NCBI GenBank assembly: GCA_031280825.1
Contig: JAITGE010000005.1
Location: 48,792 to 112,791 of the forward strand
Length of the DNA: 64,000 nucleotides
Direction: 5' to 3'
Source of the DNA: Oscillospiraceae bacterium
Lineage (GTDB): Bacteria > Bacillota > Clostridia > Oscillospirales > Acutalibacteraceae
How positions within the stretch are numbered: position 1 is the stretch's first letter; each line of letters begins with the position of its first letter. Below the pieces are notes generated by a model. That model was not told the DNA's origin. It did not search any database and worked only from the letters and a program-made list of their open reading frames with translations. Position numbers and translations under genes: made by a program. Shown one piece after another: positions 52,447 through 62,800 of the stretch.

Positions 52447-53805
52447 ATGAAATGGGCGACAGGTATCCGGCGAGCTTTTGCCGCGTTGCTTGCGGTGGCG
52501 CTGCTGGCTTCGGGGCTGGCGATTTCTGCGGCGGCGGCGAATGAAAAGGTCTATTATATTCTGCAAACAAGCGATTCCACCCCGGAGATTGGTTCTATCA
52601 TCGAAGTGACGGTGAAGCTTCGCGCTACGCACAGCGGCGGGAACATGAATATCCCCTTGCTGCGTTTCAACCTGCATTATGACCCGAATTTTTATGAGAT
52701 TATGGGCGACGCGGGGGCTGGGCAGAAGCTCAACGCGACTTACACGGATGTGAGCACAGGCGCAACAGGAAGTTCGTATGAGCGCTTGAACGGCATGGAT
52801 CTTGGCGGAGAAGGAAATTTCGAAATTCGCAACGCGACCGGCGATGAAGGTGTCAATCCCAATGATGGAACGGGCAACGGGCTGAACGTGGTGCGGATGC
52901 AGTGGATTGCGCCCATCGTTCAGGATGGCGGCGTAAGCAAGCTGGGAACTTTGACGCCCGGCAACAGCGCGGAGGGTCTTGCGGTTTTGCTGCTTCGCTT
53001 CCGCGTGAAGGAAACGGCGCCCTTGACAGGCGCGGCGGGGCGGATTGCAATCTACAAGAATTACAGCGGGCAGGATATGCCGTTTTATTTCTATCATTGT
53101 CCCAATCCGGAGGTAACTTCTACAGAGGGTTATGTTGATTACACCCCCACCGGCAGCGGTGCGCCCGCATGCATTGACGTTGCGCAGGCATTGCTGAGCT
53201 TGAAGCCGCGTCCGCACGCGCCTTCTCTGCAAATTAAGCCCGGCGCGCAGGAGAAGCTGCAGCTTTTGGAGGGGCGACCCTACCAAGGCATCATTTACGG
53301 CTTTGCCGAAGAAATGACCGAGCAGGGGACGGCGACCCGCTGGATTGACCCGCAATATGCCTCGCAAGACAGTTGGAACTACGCCGCACAGATCGACGGA
53401 TTTCTGCAGGCGACCAATTACGGTGTGCTCAGCGTGAGCAATGCGGGCAAACCGGAGCACAAGCACGATTACGGCACCGGCACAAAAGCAACGCTTTACG
53501 ATTCAAGCAAAACCATCCCCAACGGCGAATATTATTTCGTTGTTTTTGGCGACGTGGACGGCAATTTTATTGTGAACCTTGACGATTATGTTGAACTGAA
53601 GGCTATGCTCGCGGGGAACCGTCCCCAGAAATATACCGGAGGCAACGACGCTTACGAAAGCCCCTACCGTGTTGCGGCGAACGTTGCGGATCCCGGTGAC
53701 GCGGTGCTGGGGCAGGCGGACTTGCAAAGGCTCTATCAAGTGGCGCTGGGTATGCAGCCAATCACAGCAATCACGCAAAGCCCGGCGGCGCTTCCCCCGG
53801 TCTGA
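52447..53805 (+). CDS. Secreted protein with cohesin-like domain and dockerin-like pair
   Basis: 452 residues. Signal peptide 1-31 (AALLAVALLASGLAISAAAA). Residues about 33-245 resemble a cohesin/carbohydrate-binding beta sandwich: GSIIEVTVKLRATHSGG, LLRFNLHYDPNFYEI (the 'YD' strand typical of cohesins) and LLLRFRVKETAP. The C-terminal part (about 350-440) has two dockerin-type segments, GDVDGNFIVNLDDYVELKAM (366-386; Asp ligands DxDxN and a following helix) and ADPGDAVLGQADLQRLYQVA (about 414), the second degenerate. A protein carrying both module types could link partners. The ATG at 52447 follows GGAGGTG at 8 bases; an upstream in-frame start overlaps the hairpin. Confidence 0.78.
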   Translation: MKWATGIRRAFAALLAVALLASGLAISAAAANEKVYYILQTSDSTPEIGSIIEVTVKLRATHSGGNMNIPLLRFNLHYDPNFYEIMGDAGAGQKLNATYTDVSTGATGSSYERLNGMDLGGEGNFEIRNATGDEGVNPNDGTGNGLNVVRMQWIAPIVQDGGVSKLGTLTPGNSAEGLAVLLLRFRVKETAPLTGAAGRIAIYKNYSGQDMPFYFYHCPNPEVTSTEGYVDYTPTGSGAPACIDVAQALLSLKPRPHAPSLQIKPGAQEKLQLLEGRPYQGIIYGFAEEMTEQGTATRWIDPQYASQDSWNYAAQIDGFLQATNYGVLSVSNAGKPEHKHDYGTGTKATLYDSSKTIPNGEYYFVVFGDVDGNFIVNLDDYVELKAMLAGNRPQKYTGGNDAYESPYRVAANVADPGDAVLGQADLQRLYQVALGMQPITAITQSPAALPPV

Positions 53806-53870
53806 GCATCTGTCGGTAATTGTTCCGTAATGGATACGGATAACAAATCAGGAGCAGGGAGGAAAACGAT

Positions 53871-56800
53871 TTGAAGCATCTCAAAAAGTTGCTGAGCGCG
53901 CTTTTGACGTTTTGCATGATCCTAGGTCTTTTGACCGTCGGCATCACTGCAAATGCGGAGAGCGTTAGCGCAACACAAAGGGTCGATATCTTGTATTTCG
54001 ACGACATTGCCGGATGGACTTCGCTGAACTATAGCGGCACGACTATGCCCAAGCAAAGCCCGGGATCTATTCTGCGGGCGGATTTCAGCGTGACGGTTTC
54101 CGGTGCATATCCAACGGATATGACGGCGGCGGTCTACTATGACACAGAAGTATTTACACCGGTTTACATGAAGATGGTCGATGGCAAGCCCACAGCGGTT
54201 TCCGCGATTGACCGCGCGGTTCAGGCAAACTGGAGTTCCTATGCGCAGGGAACCGCCGCGACCAAGAGCGGCGGCGTTGCTTATGAATTGGGTGCGGGTG
54301 CGCTTGCGGGCGCGGGCGGCTTCACTTGGAGCGTCGCATATCCTCCCAGCATTCAGACGTTGATGGATATGAGCGAGGTCAACGCCGAAGCTTCTGATTG
54401 GCAGCTTACGGCAGGCGAAGCGCTGATGTATTACCCTGCCGCCTGGTTTGACAAGACGACGGAGGAGTACTACGATTTACCCAGCCACCTTTTCAATAAG
54501 GGTGATTTTGCGATCCCGCTCGCCGGCTACGAGAAGTACGGCGTTGTGGCTGCAAAGGGCGGTTTCCCGGATGCGGCGTATCAGCCCGGCGCGCAGTCTT
54601 CTTACAACTCCAGTGAGATTGACGATGAGATCGTCATCAGCGTCTATTTTAAAATCAATGAGTCCGCCACCAGCGGCGGCAGGATTGGCTTGCCACCGGA
54701 AGCCTTGGCGGGCTACGCGATTCAGGAAACCAACACAGGCTGGGGCAACGCGACCCACGCAAACTTGGATACAACCAACATCTACGGCGAAAATATCCGA
54801 ACCCAATCCGGCGATACTTCAGCCGCGAACATCAAGGTCATGCATGCGCCGAACCTAAACACAAGCATGACCGAAGCCGGCGCGGGCGGCGGTGATTTTG
54901 GCGGGAATATCCAAGTGGATATTGGAAACACAGCCATAACCGGCGGTACGATTTCGATTGAACAACCCGTCGGCGGCGCGGGCGGCAGTGATATCATTGT
55001 GCCGGTTGGCGTTTCGAAAGCAACGTTTTATGGTTCGGCTGGCGGTTCCACTGAAGTTGAATATAGCAGCGGGTATAGCGCTCCGCCGAATGCGGCGGGC
55101 GGGTCTGCGCTTTCGTACATCTGGGTGGAGAAATCCGTTTATGATGCGAAGAATGGCGCAAAGATAATCACCGCCGCTGACACTGCCAATCCGGCAAGTG
55201 CCTCCGACGTGGATATGGAATATTACGAAGTCGGTCTGCGCAATTACGCGTTTACGTATGTGGTTGACGGCGGATCGCCCGTGAACAAGAGCAGCGGAAC
55301 GGCGCAGGTCGGCGCGACGGTCGCCTGGTCGGTCGAACTACCGCAGGATTTGCTGACGGAAGCCGGCGTGGAGTATTATCTTTCCAATACGCCCGCGAGC
55401 AGCATGGTGCTGAGTGCTGCGGATCCGAATATCGCGCAAACTGTTACGGCAACTTACGCAAAGGCTGTGTTCAGTTACGTCTTTAGGGTGGCAGTCGCAG
55501 ACGTCGCCAAAGCGGAGGCGTATACGCCGGTAACCCAGGGCTATGCTTGGGGCGACACGATTGTGCCTCCGGGCGTACTGCCGCAAGGCACAGGCGGTTT
55601 CAATTGCACGGGCTGGAACTTGACGCCCGGCGCAACAACAAATAAGGCTTTGAGCGTCAGCGGCAACGGCAAACCGGGCACACCTTATCTTGTTTATGTT
55701 AATGCCGTGCTTACCGCAGAGGAAACAACCAACGCCACCGTGACCTTCACGGCGGATGGCGAAGCAATTGCCGGCGGCGGGTCAATTAATAAAGTGATAC
55801 CGGTTGACGACACGACTGTTGACGTGTGGAGTGAAGTGAACGCGATGATTGCTGCCGTTGTAAAGCACGGCGAGTATGTCTATGCGGTCAATGATATTGT
55901 TTATTCTGGTACCGAAGACCCAGTCAGCAATTTTGAGATTGGCACGGGAGCGGTCAACTACACGGTGCGGATGGAGAGGGTCAAGCGCACTGTCATTGTG
56001 AATGTTCCCGATGAAATGCTGCCCGTCGGTACGACCGGCAGAACGGTGACGGTGCAAGCCGTTGTGGGCGATGATGTGGCGGATTTGATTGAAGCAGCGT
56101 TGCAAACGGAGGGCTATACAGCACCGGCGGGTACGACTGTGGTGATCACTGTCGAAGATAGCGCAGGTCTTGTGGACGGCGTTGTGGGGGCAACGCACCA
56201 TCCTGACAGTACGATTCAAGCAACGATAACGCTGAACGCAGATCAGATTTCGTTTACGGTGCAGGTAAAGCGGTACAATCCGACGACAGCTTCTTATGAC
56301 AACGTTGGTTCGGCAGTTCCGCTGACGAAAGCCGCAAGCAGCCCGATTGCCAATCTTCTCACGGAGATCGGTTATTCGCTGGCGGCGACGGATTACGTCG
56401 TTTCGACCAATGGTGTTGCAGACAGCACCGCTTATACTGTGGGAACAGCCAACGGCGCGGCGGTTGAGGTTTTACTTTCCGCGAAATACAGCGATTTTGT
56501 GTTCCGTGCAGTGAATGGGGCAGCGGCTGTGCCTGTGCTCCCGGGCGCTGTGAGCACGTATGACACCGTGGTGGGAACCGTAACCGTTTACGCGGACGGC
56601 GTCACGGTCGGAACGGTTCCGAGCAAGGCAATGGTTGATACAGCCACAGGCGGTACTGTTTTTGCCAACGGCACGTGGCTCAATGCCGCGGGTGGCACGG
56701 TTGCGACCGGCGCGCTTGCCTACAGCGGCACGAACAAGGAAGTCGTGACGCTGTATGCGGGTTACACGGCGACGCAGGGTGCAAATTACAATCCTTATCT

Positions 56801-59800
56801 CAACGCGCTGGATTGGGCAATGATCATGCTTGACGGCAAGGTGCCGCAGGAGGTCGCGGGCAAAACACCCTACGACGCAGGCTTCTATGAGGCAAGCGAC
56901 GTGGATAACGAATGGGTGGATTTCTACACGCCCAAGTTCATCGAGCTGGTCAATGAGCTGTATGACGCGCAGGATAACACAGACACGCCGTATTCTAAGC
57001 TGCGTCCGGCGTTTTTCTACTACGAAACAACCGACAAGGGAAATGGCAACTTAAGGTATATGCTTGACCCAGGCGAGGAGGCAAAGGTGCTGGCTGCTGA
57101 GGCGGCAGGGCGCGTTGACCACGCTTACAACGTTTACGCTGAAACCGTCAAAGTGGATGGAATGAACTATAGAGCGGAAAATAACATCTCCTTAATGACG
57201 AATCATCAGTATGCTTCCATCAAGGCGTTCCAGTGCGGCTTCCAGTTTGTGCCGACGGCAGGCTTCTACGGCGGTTACGCTTCAGATGAGCAGTATAAAA
57301 TTGACCGCGTCGCCGAAGACGTGAAGCAAATGTTCTACGTTGGTCCCAGTGAGCAGTATACCTACTTGAGCTACGCTCCCTCTGCGGCAAATACAAAAAC
57401 GCTTCGCGATCTGGGTTTGTTGTATTACAACAATCTTCCGAATCCCGTGATTGTTCCTCCTGATACTGTTTCGCCGCTGCCGGGCGGCGGGATGGATTGG
57501 TCAGGAACGGCGGGACCGAATGTTTGGGACAGAAGCTTTGTGGCCGTTACCGAAGCGACCAAGGAGAGCTATTATGATCGCCGCACAAAAATCCTCTATG
57601 GCGTGAAGATGGGTACGGAATGGCCGGAAAGCGGCGTTACTTGGCTGGGTACCTATCAGATTGTCACGGTGGTGGACGGTGATGTTGACGACGTCATGCC
57701 CGCGTACGGCTTGACCGACGATGGGCGCTATGACAGCTTCCTTGCATCGGACAGTGATATGACGCATGGGTTTAGGGACCATTTTTGGAATTTCATCCCC
57801 GGCGGCGGAGGTTATTCACCAGGGGATGCAGATAAAAATCCCGGTTACCTGAAGATGTCGTATTTTGATTATTCGCTGGGTGCCCATGCGGAAATCAAAA
57901 TGGTAGTCGAGCCTGCGGAATCGGCGGCGAATCGCATTAGGGTAACATTTTATGCGCGTGCGAGCTACGACTTCAATTTGCTGGAAACCTCGTGGATTGC
58001 AAATCGGCAGAAATTGAAGCCGGTTTTGCAGTACGATAGCGCGGGAACGACACATCCTTTTGTCATTAATGCTAAGCGCAGTGCTACTAATGCGTTGGTG
58101 CGGTTGATACCTGGCTCTGCAAGTTGGTACACGCAGCTGAGGTTAACGGCAAATCCAACGCCGAGATTTTCAGACGATTATGCAATGGAAGATTACGGTA
58201 TGCTGTTTCAAGATTGGGGCTTGGAAGATTTACAGGAGTGGGAATACAGCGCACCGTTTACTCGAATCGTCGATACTGGTGAACAGTTCTCGACAGTTGG
58301 CTCTGAAGGGAACTATGTTGTGCCGCAAACCTCGTGGGAGCAAGCGGTTCACGATGAATATGTTTCAATTCGCGCTATTGTTAACTTCCCGATGATAGAG
58401 TCATATAGGAAGGGGAATTTCACGGCACTATATCCTGGCGCAAAGCCCTTTGTCTTCCAAGCGACACCGTATGATTCGGTTACGGGCTTTGATGAAACTG
58501 CGCCTTCCTACGATTGGGCAACAAAAAGCATGGTAGACACAAATCCCGGCAACTGGACGCCGTATATGACTTCGGAGTATGATTTGCGGGATGGCGTGAC
58601 CTTTGATGATGTTAATGCTAAAGATCTGTACCTTGACAGCAACTTTATCCGGAACGATCGCTATGAAACCACAAATAAGTTGCCGACGTCTGTCCCGTAC
58701 GTGACTTCGGACGGCGAGAAGCTGCTCACGATAACGCCGATCGCTAATTCGTATGCATGGGTTGACCTGAAGGTCAAGACGGAGCTTCGTTTGGTGCAGA
58801 AGAACGTGATCTATTTGGATGCTGCGGGCACCGAGGTTTCGGATTCGGCGCAGAGCGTCTTTGTTGAAACGGATTTCAGCGACGAACCGCTGACCCCGCC
58901 GACGATGGGGCGCGCGGGCGTGTGGAAGCTCACAACAGCCGCAGGCGGTTACGCGGCGGGCACGGTGCTGGAAGACGTGACCACCATGCCCAACGCGGAT
59001 CTGGAGTTCCGGTTCTATCCGTATTATACGGTCAGCTTCCTGGATCACCATGACGCGGGGAATCCGCAGCCGTTCCATGTGACGGTCGACGGGACGGAAG
59101 AGGTCTATGCGGTTGACGAGCTGCTGGCGGGCGACACGCTGGCGGGCTATACGTTCGATACCGTCGAAGATTGGACGGCATACACGGGTGTGTGGCAGCT
59201 AAAGGTTGGCGCTGCAAGCGCGCAGACCGTAACTGTTGCCGGCAAAACCACAACGGTTGCCTCTGTTTTGACCGCAGCCGGATATTCGGGGATGCCTGCG
59301 GACGATGTGACCTTTACTTTTGTGGGCATTGTTCCCTCCGTGGCGAACTTCTATGCCGGCAGCACGCTGGTCGGCACGCAGAGTCTCACGCCGGGGCAAG
59401 CGAACACAATCACGGCGCCGGTGACCATTACGGAAGCCGCGGTGAACGCGCAAGCGGCAAGCGGCAAAAAGTGGACGGTAGGCTCCTGGGTGAAGCGCGG
59501 CACAGCGCCAGTATACGGCACGACGGTTTCGAACACGCCGGAAGGGCAAACCTACGAATACGATGCTGTGTGGGAAAATATCACGTACACAGTGACGTTC
59601 CAGAATGCCGCGAACACCAATACCCTGTCCACCGCGAACTATACAGTGGAGAGCGGCGCGGTGACTGCGCCATCGAACGTTACCTATACCCCCGGCTTTG
59701 AGGGCGCAACCCCGGCGTGGCGGATTGAGGGCGGCGTGCATGACGGTGAAGCCTTTGATCCCGCCAACCCAACGATCTTTACGGACGGCACAACCAGCAT

Positions 59801-62800
59801 CACCGTGAAGGCGCAGGAGCAGACCATCAGCCTGCACGTTTATGTGGTAGATGCCCAGGGAACGCAGGTTGCGGATAACAGCGGCATGACAGTTGGCGAG
59901 AACATCTTTAACGACCTGACGCACGGCACGCCGAGCGAAACCGGGCTGACCTACACCGCGCGTTACGAGTTTAACTACTGGACGGTTTCGTACACAGGCT
60001 TTAGCCAGAATTTTGCCACGACAGCCCTGTTGGAGAACTATCTGAAAGCCACGGCGATGCCCGCCTATAACGTCACGATCACGGCGAGCGAGACGCCGAT
60101 CATCTACACCGTGAACTTTGTCGCGGATACGAATGTGACGGTCAGCGCACAACCGAGCGACATTAGCTACAGCGTTGTGGATACGGTCGTCGGTGCGCCG
60201 ACAGCGACCTTTGCCTCCGGTTATGAGCTGGATGGCTACTATGTTGGCGCGGCGAAGCTGACGCTGAACAACCTTACGACCTTCCCGGCTAGCGGCACAG
60301 AGCTTGAAGTCACCGTGAAGGCGAAGCCGATCACGTACACCGTGAACTTCATCAAGGCGATCGGCGACACGACCATTACGAGCGTCACCAACGGCACGGA
60401 TGTCACTTATACGGTGGAAGCCAAGACGCTAGACGCGCCGACCACGGTATATGAGGACGGCTACATGTTCAAGTGGTATAAGCTGCCCAACGGCGCGACC
60501 GGCACGATGACGGATGTGCTGAATTACATCCCGGCGGCAGGTGTAACCTCCTTTGATGTGATTGTGGTATCCAAGCCGGAGAGTTATGATATTGTGTTTG
60601 TGGATGCGAAAGGTACGACAATTTCCACGCATACAAGCATCGAGAAGGACGCCACGCCCTTCACGGGGACGGGCGCGCTGACGGTGCCGAACACTGCGAC
60701 GGCGAGCTACTTCCTCGCGAACGAGGAGTTCAAGGAATGGAAGCTGGACGTGACCGACAAGCTCGGCGCTACGGTGACGACGCAGCCGTTCACAGGCTTC
60801 ACAGCCTTTGAAATGCCTGCGGGCACGGTGACCTTCACAATGGTCAGCAAGCCGATTGTTTACACTGTGAATTTTGTCGCGGATGACGCAAGCAAGACGA
60901 CCGGCATCACACCGGGCAGCGCAACCTACTATAAGGGAAGCACGGCTGTGACAGCTCCGACGCTAACCTTCCTCAGTGGCTATGAGGCGGCGACCATTAC
61001 CTACAAGTACACGGATGGTACGGTAGCCAACCTGGGCAATGTCGCCTACCCGGCGAGCGGCAAGACGCAGACTATCAAGGTTTACGCAAAGCTGGTTGAT
61101 TACACCGTAAGCTTTGTCGCCGGCGCTAACGTTGTGAGCGTGACGCCGGGCAGCGATACCGTCTACACTGTGGTGGATCCGGTTGTCAGCGCACCGAGTG
61201 CAGTCTTTGCCTCCGGGTATGAGTTGGACGGTTATATGGTCAACGGCACGAAGGTTTCGAGTTTGAACAGTCTGCCCATCCCGGCGTCGGGCACGAATCT
61301 CGAAATCACCGTTGTCGCCAGGTTCACGGATTACCAAGTCTATTTCCTTGACGCGACGGGTGCGGTGATTGGCGCCCTGACGCAAACGGCGAAGCATATT
61401 GGTGATTCGATTGCGCCGGTTGTGCCGGCAGGCTACGCCGATATGGACACGTATCTGATTGCGATTGGCAAGATGAATGCGGGCTACACCGCAACCTGGA
61501 ATGAAGTGAGCGCATCTGGCTTGGCGAGCCAAGCGGTTGGCGATGAAGATGTGCAGTTCCCGGTTACTTTGGGCGCGAGCAACACGGCATTCCAGCTTGC
61601 GCCGCAGGCATTGCCCTATACGCTGCACTATTTTGATGTTGACGGAAGCGAGATAGTGGGCAGCCCCCACACGGTTCTGACCGACGCAACGCTGCCCGCC
61701 GCGCCGGATGACAATGTTACGGGCTATGACGACCCTGAGACGCAGATTGTTTCGTGGAAGGTGGTCGCCGGTCCGGCGGCTATGATCGGTAAGGAATACA
61801 CGGCTGCAAACCTGCCGAAGATGCCGGCGGATGACTTGACGCTCCGGGCAAGTGTCGCAACGAAGATCAAGGTGAATTTGCCCGGAGAGTATGACGAAAC
61901 ACCGCCCTACACCGAAACCAGCCCCGGCAGCACTATTACGCTGCCTCCGCCGCACGCAATCCCCGGCAAGGACGCGGTCTGGACGACCGATCCCGAAGAT
62001 CCTGACGCGCCGAAATCCGAGCCGATTCCGGGCGACGAGGACGGGAGTCACACCTTCACCGTGCCGAGTGAGGAGGATTTGGACGGCGAAACAGAGCTGG
62101 AGCTGTTCGTGGAGTATGTGGACGTACCTGTGAATGTCCCGGTGGATACGGATGGCGACGGCGAGCCTGATACGGAAAGCCCGGATGCGATTGTTGTCGG
62201 CGAGAAGATCCCGACCCCGGACGGTACGCCTGCTGCGGGCGATGTGCCTGCAGGAACGGAGTTTGCTGGTTGGGGGGCGGAGATTCCCGATCCGGAGAAT
62301 CCCGGAAGCACTGTCGTGGTGCCGTTGCACGTGGACAGCGAAGAGGAGTTGCCCGAGGGCTTTGAGGACTACTATGCTCCTGACGACGAAGGCGGTTATG
62401 ACCTGATCCTGACCAACGTCAACCCGGGCAGTGACCCGGATTACGGCGGTATGTACGTCTTCAACGAAGACACCAAGCAGTGGGAACTGAGCGTTTTGAT
62501 TGTGCCGATATTTAAGGCAAGAGCCGGTCAGATCGCGCTTGACCCGAAGGGTGGTACGATCATTGACGGCAGCAGCCCGATTGGCATTCCCGCCGGTTCC
62601 GCAGGCAAGACCCTTGCCGAGCTTGGCATTACGCTGCCAAGGGCGGTGAAGGATGCGTATAAGTTTGAAGGCTGGGTGATTGCCGGCACAACCACGAAGT
62701 TTGATGAGAATACCGTGATCACCGAGCAGATGATGATTGACGGCATTCTGCTGGAGGCGACTTACAGCCAGCCGAGCGGTCCGAATGACCCGGGTGGGAA

